Shown piece after piece: positions 52,011-63,460 of a DNA stretch of 64,000 bases. The stretch lies in contig OY751493.1 in assembly GCA_963565915.1 (NCBI GenBank), forward strand, positions 4,876,765-4,940,764, written 5' to 3'. Position 1 is the first letter of the stretch, and every line of letters begins with the position of its first letter. Origin of the DNA: Entoloma clypeatum (lineage: Eukaryota > Basidiomycota > Agaricomycetes > Agaricales > Entolomataceae). Made by a program: the position numbers and the translations under genes. Below the pieces are notes generated by a model that saw nothing but the letters and a program-made list of their open reading frames with translations, searched no databases and was not told the DNA's origin.

Positions 52011-52617
52011 ATGGTCGTCCCCTCACTCTTGTTCCTCCCTCTTGTCGCTCTTGGCGTGACTGCCAACATTCACGCCCACATGCACCAAGCACGTCAAACT
52101 CCCAAAACCCCCGTCAACATCACCTCGATAGTCAAGCAGATCAACGAGACGAGTGGCCAATTTGGCGTGTCCGCCGCGGGCAACCTCGCACCCTTCGGCG
52201 AGGTCGGACTCGGGTGTGGCATCAACTGGGAACAAGGCAAATCGTTCGGAGGTGGGTTTGTGTTTTTGTAGAGGAAGTGGAGGTTCCAGAGCTAACACGA
52301 CGATACCTATTGTTCGCAGGTGGTTTACAAGCCGGTGCCGGTGCCATAGGTCTTGGAGGCGGGTTTACTGCCACCCCAGATAATCTTGAGATCGGGCTGG
52401 GCGCGACGGGAAATCACAATACTTCAGCCAAGTATGTTGTCTACCTTCTGCGGCGATGGAGATCTTTGATGCTTACTTGTTGTTCGATTTCAGTATCCAA
52501 CTTTCGGTCGCCAACAACGGAACCGTGTCCTTCACCTTTGGTTCCTCAGCCAAGATCCTTTGTGTACCGACGGACAATGGGAATGGTATTAAATGTAGCT
52601 CTGCCCCAGGGCCCTAA
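52011..52617 (+). CDS. small secreted protein, unknown family
   Basis: Three exons (52011-52251, 52320-52431, 52494-52617) with GT-AG introns give 158 residues. A hydrophobic N-terminus (PSLLFLPLVALGVTA) looks like a signal peptide. The mature part is Gly/Asn-rich (GLGGGF, GAGAIG) with two or three N-glycosylation sites (NIT, NET, NTS) and three Cys. The regular alternation and the SVANNGTVSFTF segment suggest a beta-rich extracellular protein. I do not recognise the family; effector-like or wall-associated roles are possible but unproved. It is in tandem with CCT3 but clearly a separate gene. Confidence 0.7.
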
Positions 52618-53551
52618 GTACGTATTAAGCGGGCTGAAGAATGCTGTAAACGGGTTAGGTAGCCAGCGTCGCAGTTGAAAATATACCCATAGATGTTACA
52701 TTCCAACTTGAAATAGGGTGATTTAACCTTGATTGACCGCGCTACCGCGTGCAAACACATTAACATGATGCACGAAACTCTATACTCACGTCGAAAGGCT
52801 AGATTGATCGGCCCTTATTGACGTGTGTGCTGTGTCAAAGCCGTGTCATCGACATTTACCACTTTCTCGTTCTGTTCAGAACACCATCGCTTTTGAAGCC
52901 TTCCGAAATGACGACTTCGAACCAGATGTTCATTATTCAAGTTGAAATCTGGGTATAGATACACGAAACGTAAGAAACGATTAGAACATCGACCGCCTAG
53001 TAAAAATGGGAAGAACGACGTCGAAGTTGCAGGCAGGGGGATACAGTATGTTTATGCTAATGGTTAATTTGGCGGCCGGTGTAGAGATAAGTGAGTGTGG
53101 GTAGTGAGTTTTTGGTATAGACGTAGGTGTTGATGCCCATAGGCACAGTGCGACCGTCAAGGTACACAGATCAAAGCCAAGCAGAACGTGGTGAGTACGG
53201 ACAAGGTTAGAAGACATCGATGTGAGGAGATGTAAGTATGCGTAGTGATGTATAAGGGGATATGCAAAAACATCGAGAACCAGGCAAGCGACAAAGGGAA
53301 GGGCGCAGCAAGGAAGGGGGAGGCACAGGGAGGTTGGATAATTACGAGATACCCTCAGGGGCACGGGTGCCGACCGACTCGTACCTTGCATGATAGGTGG
53401 AAGGGCTTGGCTTGTTATATGACATTGTCTGCATCGTGTCCAGTTGGAGATTTGAGCGTGACCTGTTCATGACCCTCTCGGCAACCTCAGAGCCATACTG
53501 TTCCGCCAATTGACTATAACGAGAACGGGAATTGTCAGAAAAAAAAGAGGA
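52618..53551. other. intergenic, convergent gene ends
   Basis: It lies between the 3' ends of the + strand secreted protein gene and the - strand tetraspanin gene. The - frame at 52981-53391 has no signal, motif or support and is not called. Confidence 0.45.
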
Positions 53552-54691
53552 TCAGGCAAACTTAGGGAAGAACGGCACGCACTTGGCATAGTTATCCATG
53601 ATGACGGCCATGCTGTTCATGCTCATTCTGTACGCCTTGGGCATCATCCCCTTTCCGAAGCGGTACGTGACGTGGTTTGAGCACAAGAGACCAATAACGA
53701 TCACCCCGATATGCACCGGCACAAGGCCAAACGAGACGGTGTACCATCGCTCTAGAATTTTTCGCTCCCAATCCATGTACGGCTTCTTGCACCCCGGCAG
53801 GACTGAGCGTGCATAACACGTCGGGCTGACGATCGCCTCCACGAACGGACTGAAGTACCCACAGCACCCGAGCTGGTTCTGCAGCCTCAACCGACCATCC
53901 GACCCCAGCGCGCGCGACCACTGGGCGTTGATCTTGCCTTCGATATTGAAGGTGCGTCGTTTGTAGGTGAGATAGCCTGGAGTGATGATGAAGACAAAGG
54001 TGATCCATAAGAAGAAAGTCCAGGTGGCGAGGAAGCCGCGGTTGTTGAGGAGGATGCCAGCCCAGCCGATGACGCAGGTGAAGAGGCCGAAGGACCCGGC
54101 GAGGGTGGAAAGAACGAGTTCCGATCTGTTGCCGACGCGGACGATGTCGGCATGGTGCCAGACATTGAACCAGGTGAGCAAGCAGAAGACGAGGGTCACA
54201 AGGGAATAGCCAGTCAACTGTATTGCCCGGGATCAGCTTGGATTGGTGCTGCGAAGTAGTTGGAGGCCTACCAGGGTGTTGCCGAGGAAGAGGGCCCATT
54301 TGAATCGATTCCAACGCAATCGTCTGGCAGGTCCGCTCTTTCCGTCTCCGAATATATGGTCGTCATCGTGGAGTCCTCCAATGCGCGCCTCGCCACTCTT
54401 GAAGGCGTCGATCCCGCCCCCTTGCTTCGGGACTATGGGGTCGAGGCTACTCTTACCGTTCTTGCGTTTCCGGGTAGAGCTGCCACCGGGAGAGAGCAGG
54501 GTGTTGGAGAACTTGGAGGGGATGTAGTTGACGGACAAGGACAAGCTGTTGGCATCGCTAGAGGTGGCTGATAGTCGCGTTTTGTTGGCGAAAGGAAGGT
54601 TTGGCGGCTCAAGAGGGCCGGTCTCGGAGGGAGAGAGCATATGACGTGTCGAACCTGCGTGAGAGTAGGCTGATGTGGCGTGAGAGGTCAC
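53552..54691 (-). CDS. tetraspanin, fungal Tsp2-like
   Basis: Two exons (54691-54272 and 54217-53552) joined by a 54 bp GT-AG intron give 361 residues. A long Ser/Gly-rich cytoplasmic N-terminus precedes four membrane segments: RFKWALFLGNTLLTGYSLVTLVF, then VLSTLAGSFGLFTCVIGW, then FLATWTFFLWITFVFII, and after the large extracellular loop VSFGLVPVHIGVIVIGLL. The loop contains the tetraspanin CCG motif (LGCCGYFSP) and further Cys (PTCYARS, PGCKKPY). Tetraspanins organise plasma-membrane protein domains; Tsp2-type members are known from basidiomycetes. The subfamily call is by overall pattern only. Confidence 0.82.
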
Positions 54692-55169
54692 AGAGGCCGG
54701 CCGCGACGCGTCTCTGGAGTGGGTTGTATGAGAGAGTGCGATTCAAGGAGAAGCGGGGAAGGGGTAAGGAATGACTTACAGAGAGAAATCCATCTGTGGT
54801 CAGAAAAAAGAAGTGGGAAAAGAGCGAGATCAAGCCTTAGTAACGGGTGTACATAATAATTTTCTCATGCTGCGGACATACCAAATGGGGGCTAGAGCGT
54901 CCTCGGATGTGGCCATCGAGATATGTCGACCAGACCCGCTGCATAATGTTACAGAGGTACAAGAAAAGAGGCACAAAACAGGGGATGGTACAAGGTATAA
55001 GACAAGAATCATGGGCTCGCTGCCCGACCAAGTGTCGTCCATTTGGACCAGCCTAATTATTGATCGGTTCACATGTCGGACAGCTAAGGAGACCATACTA
55101 AATTAGGATATTCTGCCCCTGAACAAACCTATTTTTACACACAAGTAAACATATAGGGGTTCGGCATAT
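54692..55169. other. intergenic, tetraspanin upstream / ISWI 3' end
   Basis: No gene. It holds the tetraspanin promoter region (- strand) and the 3' end of ISWI. Confidence 0.4.
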
Positions 55170-58100
55170 TCATGTCTTCTTTTTCTTCGATTTCTTTGCA
55201 GCCGACGACGTAGGCGTGGCTGGCCTCGACTCCTTCTTGTCTGACTTTTGAACTTCGTCAATCCCCCGTTTCTGTCAAACGTATCATCAGTCATCTACTT
55301 CACAGGGCATGGAAAAGAGGCTCACCTTCCCCTTCGAGCCCTTCGCCTTTGCCTCCTCCGCCAGCTTCGCTTCCGCCTCCTTCTCAATCATCCCCAAAAG
55401 CGTGTTACACCGCCTCTGCAGCTCCTGCGGCGACCGACTCTTGAAGAACCAATCGAACCTGAACACGGGGAACTCGGTGATGTCCTTCTTGATCCTCTCG
55501 TACACGTCGTCAGCCTGCATTCCATAGTGGAAGAGCCTGCAGAGGAGGTAGCGATCCTCCTCCTCGCTGTAGACCTTTCCCTTCGTCGTAGGGTAGTTCA
55601 ACTCCAGCTCTTGCATGGGGTATCGCACAGAGGCGATTTTCCTCTCTAGGAGCATCTCTAAATTGTTCCGCTTGTTCCGCTTGGCCTCGCCTTCTGCTAT
55701 CCGGACCTCTATTCTCGGCGCCTCTGCAGATGGCCCAAAGTCAGACAATTAAAGCGTCAGACGACGACGAGGCCCACCTGCCAGGGTCTTCCACTTCTTC
55801 TGGAACATTTCATAATACTCCTCAACCTCATCCGGCGACTTGTCTTGTATCTCCGCAGCATATACATCAAATGATTCTGACCTAAGGGACCCCATCAGTG
55901 CCACTACCTGCAAGGGGCCATGTATTACTCACCATCCATACGCCTCCAACGCCTTTACGAACTGCTGGAAGTCGCGTCTACTCCAATCCGGGAACCCTTG
56001 CTCGACGTAGGCCTCCTTTCTCGCCGTCTCTTCGTCTGTTAGTGGTTCGGCTGTGAGGAAGATTTCGTCAACAAACAAGAATTCCCAACACCACAAAGGA
56101 TCACATACCGGTGTCGATATACTCCTGCGCAGCCAGACGCTCCTCCTCCAGCTTCTCCGGGGTATCTTCAGGTCCAGCCGCCTCACGAACTGTAGCTACG
56201 ATCCCGTTAAGTCTCTAAATCGTGTCAAAACGCCGTTAGCAATGTCTGAGGTCAGGGAGCGAACGGCAACTCCTACCTTGTGAACGGCGAGCTCTCGCTC
56301 CTGCAATGCCGCCAACTCAGGAGGGAAGAACTGGAAGTCTTGTCTAAAACGAGGAGCCGTTTACAGCCAACGAAGATAGCCACAAGAACGGGTGGTACTG
56401 ACATCGAGATCTGCTTAGGAGCCCTTGGAAGCTTGGGCGCCTTCTCCGGCTTAGACGGCCCTGCACGCAGGGTATCCTTGAAGTAATTATCGACAGAGTA
56501 ATTCGACTTGCGTTCTCGTTTCGAGAGGGAGAGCAGATTGAAGTTGAGGGCTTTTTTCTGCATGAAAAGTAAGTTCGCACAGCAGGATGAGGGCAGGGGG
56601 ATAGCAGCACGTACTCCCGATCTGAAGTCCTCTCCTTCCCACTGTTGGACGGACGCCTCCGACTTGAAGTTGCTCAAGTCTTCGAAATTGAGGCCTTCAT
56701 ACTTGCTATTCAGCTCAGTCGTCCGCTCCTCGCCTCGCTGGATGATGGCGTCGATGTCGTCGTTGACGAGAAGCCTGTTACGAAAGGGGTCACTTCAGAG
56801 GTCTCAGGATAAAGGCGGATGACACGTACTCCTCCGCCGAGTTGATGATCTTGTCCGCCCCGTGTGTGATCATCTCCAACAGCTCCTCCTTATTCGCCGC
56901 AGCCGCTGATAGATTTCCAGATCAGCACATTCCGAGCAACAGGATAAAGAGGGGAAATAACACACTCTTGGCTTGCTGCGCCCGTCCCTGCTGGATGACG
57001 AGCTGATCCAGTCTCAACTTCTGCGCTGCCCTCTCCAACATGCGCTCCTCCACGCTGCCCTCCGTGATGAACCGGAAGACGTAAACTTGCTTCGTCTGGC
57101 CGATGCGGTGCGCGCGATCCATGGCTTGCAAGTCAGCTTGAGGGTTCCTGGGTACATAGTGCAATGTTAGTGAGGGAATACGCCGACAGCAGTGCCCAGA
57201 CTGACCAATCGCTGTCGTATAAGACCACGATATCCGCCGATGTCAAATTGATACCCAAACCACCAGCTCTCGTGGTCAAGAGGAAGATGAACCTCTCGCT
57301 CCCGGGCTTGTTATACTCGTCGATGGCGACAATTCGGTCTTCGTGTGCTGTACTTCCATCAATACGGCAATATTCTTTAAACGCCAACATGAGACTTCTT
57401 CAAGGATGGGAAGATAGGGAAGGATACACACTGTAACCGCGGAAGAGACAATAATCTTCCAGGATATCCAGCACTCGACTCATCTGACTGAAGATGAGTA
57501 CCCGAGACCCCTTCACCTTCATGGACTTCAGCAGCTTGTCGAGGATCATCATCTTGCCCGAGTTCTCAATGATGTGTTCGTCAGTCGTATATGGGGGTCC
57601 AGGTTCCTGAATAAGGTCCAGAGTGAGTTCATGAACGTGATGAGAAGAGAGTGGGCATGACTTACAGCACCGTCGAAGAGGTAAGGATGGCATGTTACTT
57701 TGCGGAGCTAAGCAAAAGAGTCAGAACGATGTTAAGGGTATATGAGACCGACTCTGTTTACCTGCATGACCATATTCATCAAGCGGGTCTTCCCCTCCTT
57801 CTTTCCCGTGAGACCGTTGACGGCGTCGATGTCCTTCTCAAGGACAGAGCGATACCACTTGCGTTGCATCTCTGTGAGGCCGACGTAGATGTTGATCTCC
57901 TTTTCTGTAGGCGTCATTAGAACGGAACGAGGAAATCTTGCTAGAGCACGTACTTGGCAGTAGGTTCTTTTCCACATCCGCCTTCACCCGGCGCAGCAAG
58001 AACGGCCGAAGTATTTTGTGCAGCGCCTCCACGACCTTCTTGCTCGTTTCCTCCTCTCCCTCAGCTCCGCTGTCATCCTTGTGCAAGAAGCTATCCAAAT

Positions 58101-59567
58101 CCTTATAGTCCACGAAGATCTCCGGACAGATGAAGTTCAACAACGCAAACAGCTCCTTCAAGTTATTCTGCAACGGCGTCCCCGTGATCAACATCCTCCC
58201 TCTCGACATGAACGACCGCACGATTTGCGACAAGATCGAGTCGACATTCTTGATGCGGTGCGCCTCGTCGATGATGATGTACTCGAACGAGAACTTCTTG
58301 AATACCGACTTTTCGATGAGACACATCTCGTATGTGGTGATGCAGACCTGAAAGTCTTGCGTGATGAGCCGATTCGCGACTATCTCTGCGCGTTCGTCTT
58401 TGGTCCCCGCGAGGATGACGACGTTGAAGTCGGGAGTCCATCTCTCGAACTCGCGATGCCAGTTTTGGAGGGTTGATTTTGGTACGACGACGAGGTGGGG
58501 GCCAGAGACGTCGCGGTAATGCTTGAGATATCCGAGGAATGAGATGGTTTGAAGGGTTTTACCGAGACCCTGGGGTTGAGAGGTCAGACATTGTTGAGTG
58601 TTTAGATATCAAGATGAGGACACACCATTTCATCGGCGAGAATACCGTTGAGCCCATGGTGGTGCAAGGATACCATCCAATTCAGACCTTGCAGTTGGTA
58701 GGCGCGCATCTCGCCATGTATGTCTGGAAGCGACGTCAGCGCCAGTTGAAAATCGTGAGTGAGTCTAAACTTACAGCTGGGCGACTCCTCAAAGACGTAG
58801 GGTTGGTCGTCTCCGCTCACAGCTAGTTCCCCATCCTTCAGTAGCTCCTCGTCTTCTTCCTTCTCGGATTTTCGGTGACGGGTGTTTGTATCTCTGGTGC
58901 AAGAGCATGAGATGGTTGGGGAAGGAAGGGGAGGAGAGACATACGCTTGTTTCTTGCGCCCACGTCCCTTTGGTTTTGGCTGAGAGTCCATTACGGCAGC
59001 GTATTCCGGATCACTCGCTTTCTATAGCGAACGGTCAGACAATGGTTGATATTGAGGGAAAGCTGGGAACATACCTTGATGTCTACAAAGTGCTTGAAGA
59101 GTTCGGTTTGGCCCAGCAGATAGGAATAGCGTTTGACGGCATCCGCGATCTGTGGCACGTCTGAGGTCGCTCATGTCTTGAGCACAAGCTGAGACACACC
59201 TTGGCCTTGTCCATAGCCTGTCGCTTTACCTGCAGCTGCCCTTCTGCTGCTTTTCGATTCTGTCTTTTCCGTTGCCGCTCAGCTGTCGCCTGGGCTTTTT
59301 GTGCGGCGGAAGAGCTTGCCCCCTGTTGTACATAGGATGAGTGAGGGGCGGAAGATAGTCGGGAAACGGCGCACTCTGTCGTCCTCTTCCTCACTGATCA
59401 ACTCATCCTCGTCCATCGCGTCGTCTCCGTATTCGCTCTCCCCATCAGCGCCTTGGCTCGGCTAGAAAACGGGTGAGTTTTTGAGCACTGGAAGATGGGT
59501 GAGAGACAGGCACCTGGCGGGAAACGATGTTGCTTGGAACAACATCGCTGAGGATGTCCTCGTCCAT
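55170..59567 (-). CDS. ISWI-family chromatin-remodelling ATPase
   Basis: About 22 exons on the - strand, from MDEDIL at 59567 to a Lys-rich end at 55170, roughly 1,080 residues. It slides nucleosomes using ATP. In order: an acidic N-terminus; AutoN-like basic region; SNF2 motor with Walker A split by an intron (DEM/GLGKT near 58560), DEAH box ([11 protein letters not shown] near 58255) and TGTPLQNN; helicase C with [31 protein letters not shown] and DRAHRIGQ; then HAND ([13 protein letters not shown]), SANT ([19 protein letters not shown]) and SLIDE ([14 protein letters not shown]). HAND-SANT-SLIDE identifies ISWI (yeast Isw1/Isw2, metazoan SNF2H) and not CHD or SWI/SNF. The tail ends KKSKKKKT. 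No disabling change seen. Confidence 0.95.
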
Positions 59568-60286
59568 CGGTTCTGCTACTGTGAAAGTCTAGGGCCCAAG
59601 TCAGCAAACATGACGAAACACAGACAGAAAGTCACCGCGACATACACTCATGGAATCTTGGGCTAAGCCGCCAAAGGAAGTTCTAGGCCAAGTAGAGATT
59701 GGTAATCTTCAGATAGAAGGCTTTCTGCGACGATTTCACCGTCTTGAGCGTAAGGTGTCGTGTGGCAGAGACAGGCGCGTGGTGTCACAGGTCACGGCCG
59801 TCACACCACTCTCCATTTGTGAATGCAACCCAGGGACGGACAATGTCTTACATCGCAGGTCATGTCGTCGCTGAGATCTACACACCTCTTCCATTCCAGA
59901 TTTTCATGAAATCACGGATCGCCCTGTCTATCTGCCCAACGTCCAAGCCTCGAAATGGGTCCCTCGGCTTCGCCTCCCCCTCACTCACCGAAATCCACGC
60001 CACTGTTACAGCAATTTTGATTGTCCACCTACAAGCCTAACCCTTTTATGACCAAGGTGTGCAAACACGCTTCCTTACATCAATGTAAATTCAGGGACAG
60101 TAGAATCTGACCCTCATCAATCAACATACACAACCCGACAAGCAAATTGGTCGACGGCGTCTTCCATCATGTCACTTCCTGGCGTCGGTTATATAGCAGT
60201 GATATGCGGAATCAAAGACTTCTTTGGCCCCCTCACTGTCTTTACCTTTCGAGCTCTCCTTCAATCCTCGCTCTTTCTCCCTCACC
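59568..60286. promoter_or_regulatory. divergent intergenic region, ISWI / DUF6534 gene
   Basis: 719 bp between two start codons facing apart. Promoter role is by position; no specific motif is claimed. Confidence 0.4.
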
Positions 60287-62472
60287 ATGAGCCATGTACC
60301 CAACGTGTCCGGCACTCTCGGCGCACTCTTCGTCGGTGGATTCATCGCCGCCATGTCAATCCCGCATGTCCCGTCCAAGGAACCACCACTGACAAATAAC
60401 CCTAGGTTTTCCGGAGTCGTAACCGTCCAATGCCTCGTATACTTCAAATGCTATCCAAGGGATCATCCCCTTGTGAAGCTCTTGGTTCGTCTTCGGCCTT
60501 ATCGTCTCGCTTTCCCCAGCCGCTGATGCAACGTTACGGGTCCCTAGGTTATCGCTGTTTGGTAAGAACCTCGCTGCCGCAACTCTGCCACCATCTCCCG
60601 TTCAACCCCGATTATCAGGTTCATCGATCTTTGTCATACTATATTCATCGGCACCTCTCTGTGGAACTATTTGATACGAAATTTCGGCCAAGCCTCTGCC
60701 GCGACCTTTGTGCCTTGGTACGTGACGGCGTGTTCTTCGTCCTATTATCAAAACCCAAACGTTCTCGCTGCAGGAGTCTCGCGGTGTGTCTGTTTGTCCA
60801 TCCAGTTGACAGGCCTCTCAATGCAAATCTCTTCGATTCGGCAGCTCACTATAGCGTTGACGGTGCGTTCACGAGTGCCGTTATCTGCGTCATCGATAGC
60901 AAACCGACTCATCGTCGTCTCTCACAGGCGATTCTGACGTTCCTTGTTCATTGGTGAGCAAACACCCCCACCGTCCGCGCAGCCGGCGCTCACCCCCCAT
61001 CTTGAAGTTTCTTCGTCCATCGAATCTACAGACGTAGGTTACTCTCGTGCGTCTCACTGCCTGTCTTTGACGGTCCCAAACAGTTAGCAAGCAGAAACTG
61101 TACATCGCCATTCCTCTCGTGAGTGCCTTACCAAAATGAGACATAGCTCGTGAGATAACCGGTATCGCCTTTCTCCAGGGCGTCATCGCTAGCGCTCGTC
61201 TATGTGAGTTCTTTCGAGCCTGCCAATACATGCACCGCACTAACGATCCACTTAGTTTTTGCTTGCTGTACGTCACAGCAATTTATCACGTTCATGAATG
61301 TCTGGCTAACGAGCCTCGTTAGTAACGACACACAAGTTGTATGTCGGCTCCATTGTCTTCCTTTATCTTGTCTTATCATTGATCGGTATAGGATTACTCT
61401 GAGAACTCTCGAGGCGTTTATCGACCAGTACAAGGTACAAATTACTCGCAGACCCCAGCCTTCTCACCCCTTACCACGTGTTTTACCTCGCTCAGTGGTC
61501 ATTCACATGCGGGCTGGGCCTCTCTTCCCTCCTTGACATTCTGACCACGACGTCCCTTCTCTACTTCCTGATGAATGGAAGAAAGGAGAACTCGAGGTCA
61601 GCCTTTTCCATCCCGCCACCTCGTTTTGCACCTCAATCTCTTTCAGCCTGAATGATATTCTCGACACGCTGATGCTATACGCCTTCGAGTGCGGGGCGCT
61701 AACCTGGTAACCTAATCTACACCTTTGAGTGCTCGGAGTTGACGGACTACACTTCCAGTGCCGCCACGATCGTTTCTATGATCTGCGTGGGTTCCCCCAT
61801 CATTTCTTTCGTCGTGGTCCTCTGGTAACTCATTAACTTATCGCGCAGTGGTTGACAATGCCTGGTAACTTAATCTTCATGGGGCTCCACTTCATCATCA
61901 GCAAATGTATGTCTCTTCCCATCATCGCCCCCTCCTTGTCTCATCATTGATAACCCCAAACCAGTCTATGCCAACTCACTTCTCGCCACGTATGTCCATC
62001 AAATCACCCTGCCCTCGCTGTCATTCTAACATCCTACATCCCAGACTGAACACCCGCATCCAACTTCAAGCCATGCCGGGCAGCCCTATGCAACGTTCCT
62101 TCTCAACCCGAACAGCCATCTCTCCCTCCGCCGATAAGACGACGTTTGGGTCTCGTCATGTCAGCCTACGGTTCTCGGTAAGCATCTATCAATAGTCCCC
62201 CTCCTTCACGTAGAACTTACGTACCTCTCGCAGCGTATGAGCAAACCTGGTAACTTTGTCGTGCCTCCTCCTGTAGGCACACGCTTCCTTCCTTCGATGA
62301 TAAATTGCTTCACTGATGTTCTTTCGGATCTTCGCAGCTCCGAATCAATGTGCAGGAGAGTGTCATCTGCACTGTCGACGACTCGACGGCATCGATCATC
62401 GCCCCTACACCAACGTCAGACAAGGAGGCATTCTCGCTGTCGGAGAATGAAGGAGTCTACCATGCTGCTTAA
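60287..62472 (+). CDS. seven-helix membrane protein, DUF6534-type
   Basis: A many-exon gene with short introns, ATG at 60287 in the context CACCATGAG. Exons assemble hydrophobic segments in the order seen in this Agaricomycete family: NVSGTLGALFVGGFIAAM, then VQCLVYFKCYPRDHPLVKLL, then VIAVWFIDLCHTIFIGTSLWNYL, then PWSLAV, then ILTFLVHWFFVHRIYRLSKQKLYIAIPL, then ITGIAFLQGVIASA, then FTCGLGLSSLLDILTTTSLLYFL, then ILDTLMLYAFECGALT, and near the end GNLIFMGLHFII followed by VYANSLLATLNTR. The LNTR motif before a soluble tail is typical. Function unknown. Two internal splices (60740-60960 and near 61270) and the last two exons before the stop at 62470 are uncertain. Confidence 0.75.
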
Positions 62473-62865
62473 GCTGGTCCGCATTTCATCTTCGACTGTT
62501 CCCACCCTGAGATGATGTACAACTAAAGCTATTTCCTCTTTCCTTTCCCGGGTTCTATGTTAACCATTATATCTAATGACGTGTGTCAAAAAAGTCAAGG
62601 AAACTGTACTCAGTCTATTCATTATAATTCAAGGTGGTGATTCTGGGTTATGCAATGCTGAGGGTCAAATGTTTCACAGATTTGGGATGGCTGCGCGCCG
62701 ACTAAATGAATCATCGTCTGACTCAGAACTTAGTATGTTGGATGTACATATAAGCACAAGCCAAACCTGATAAACGATGACGACGATGTTTTTCCTAGAC
62801 ATATTCGATGAAATTATTGACTGGCTGTCGGAGAACCAGCCCTAGCCTTGAAAACTGCAGTGTTG
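62473..62865. other. intergenic, no gene recognised
   Basis: 3' flank of the DUF6534-type gene up to the truncated LTR. Confidence 0.4.
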
Positions 62866-62990
62866 TGTTGAAACTTTTCCCATCACGTAGATTAGATTAG
62901 ATTAGATTACATCACGTGACCTTTACATATCTTCATTACATACTTGTTTGGTTGGTACAAACAGTAGTACAGTATATAAGACCAGGAAAC
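62866..62990 (+). repeat. truncated copia LTR abutting telomere repeats
   Basis: The first 125 bp of a copia LTR of the same family as element 4: TGTTGAAACTTTTCC, four GATTA units, TATATAAGACC. It matches 35505-35381 with two visible differences, both at CpG sites. It stops at ..CCAGGAAAC and is followed at once by GTAGGGGTTAGGGG. Confidence 0.9.
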
Positions 62991-63004
62991 GTAGGGGTTA
63001 GGGG
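62991..63004 (+). repeat. short internal telomere-repeat tract
   Basis: GTAGGGGTTAGGGG, about two repeat units, between the cut LTR and telomeric unit 1. Confidence 0.85.
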
Positions 63005-63057
63005 AGGAGCACTACGACGAGCGCAGCGAGGAGGAGTGCGACTGAGGGGCCTGTGTG

Positions 63058-63142
63058 CCGATGTGGACAATAGGACTTGGGATAAGTCCGGGATCCTATT
63101 TCGGCCTTTATAGGCCTCATCAGGTCTGAAAACGGCAATCGG
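63058..63142 (-). ncRNA. hammerhead ribozyme motif, copy 1
   Basis: On the - strand: stem I outer helix CCGAT with ATCGG at the two ends, an internal loop, and an inner helix GAC/GTC; the core CUGAUGA; stem II GGCC-UAUAAA-GGCC; GAAA; stem III AUAGGA/UCCUAU closing a loop; then U at position 17. All invariant core bases are present. Predicted cleavage is between 63069 and 63068 after AUU, an allowed but less common NUH. The type with stem I open and an internal loop there is the natural form found in retroelements. Confidence 0.88.
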
Positions 63143-63152
63143 TTGAGTCATG

Positions 63153-63182
63153 CCAGAGAACAATAACGCTATTGTTCTCTGG
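63153..63182. other. perfect 13-bp hairpin in unit 1
   Basis: CCAGAGAACAATA pairs with TATTGTTCTCTGG around an ACGC loop. The equivalent hairpin in unit 2 is at 63627-63654. Confidence 0.8.
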
Positions 63183-63278
63183 GGCAGCTGACTCTGCCTA
63201 TTGTTCACTTCGACACATAGTCCGACAGTCGCGCGACAGGGAAGACGCCACACGGCGCTCGCCCAGACAGCGCCCATC

Positions 63279-63320
63279 ACAGGCACGTGCCACCATGAAG
63301 TTTCATAGTAGCACGTGCCT
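63279..63320. other. nested palindrome in unit 1
   Basis: AGGCACGTGC and GCACGTGCCT pair over 10 bp and enclose an inner ATGAA/TTCAT stem. It is absent from unit 2. Confidence 0.75.
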
Positions 63321-63414
63321 CAGGACCCTGCAAGGGTAAGGCTATGGGGAATCCCCATCACGGACCAGCGGTCCGGGTGAGACCCGAGTGAACCGAGATA
63401 ACGGATCGCTCCCA

Positions 63415-63439
63415 GGGGTTAGGGGTTAGGGGTTAGGGG
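63415..63439 (+). repeat. internal telomere repeats between unit 1 and stub
   Basis: GGGG followed by three TTAGGGG heptamers. Confidence 0.9.
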
Positions 63440-63460
63440 AGGAGCACTACGACGAGCGCA
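63440..63460 (-). repeat. 21-nt stub of the telomeric unit
   Basis: Identical to the first 21 nt at the left edge of units 1 and 2 (AGGAGCACTACGACGAG...), then replaced directly by GGGGTTAGGGG. Confidence 0.85.

Larger units (their letters stand above)
63005..63414 (-). mobile_element. telomere-embedded retroelement-like unit 1
   Basis: A 410 bp non-coding unit flanked on both sides by TTAGGGG repeats. Its left edge (AGGAGCACTACG) is the same as in unit 2 and in the 21-nt stub, while its right edge differs from unit 2. The sense strand is taken as - because the hammerhead motif is on that strand. It is rich in hairpins. No protein can be assigned. Confidence 0.75.

Noticed and set aside
52981..53391. 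136-codon frame on - downstream of the tetraspanin gene
   Set aside because: No motif, signal or splice support; odd composition and position in a convergent intergenic region.
59398..59607. 69-codon frame on - overlapping the ISWI start
   Set aside because: It reads through ISWI intron 1 in the wrong frame; the MDEDIL start at 59567 and the downstream splices explain the region.
62936..63286. 116-codon frame on - through telomeric unit 1
   Set aside because: It overlaps the hammerhead core and runs into the LTR fragment. In unit 2 the corresponding frame begins at a different place. Structure, not coding, explains the conservation.
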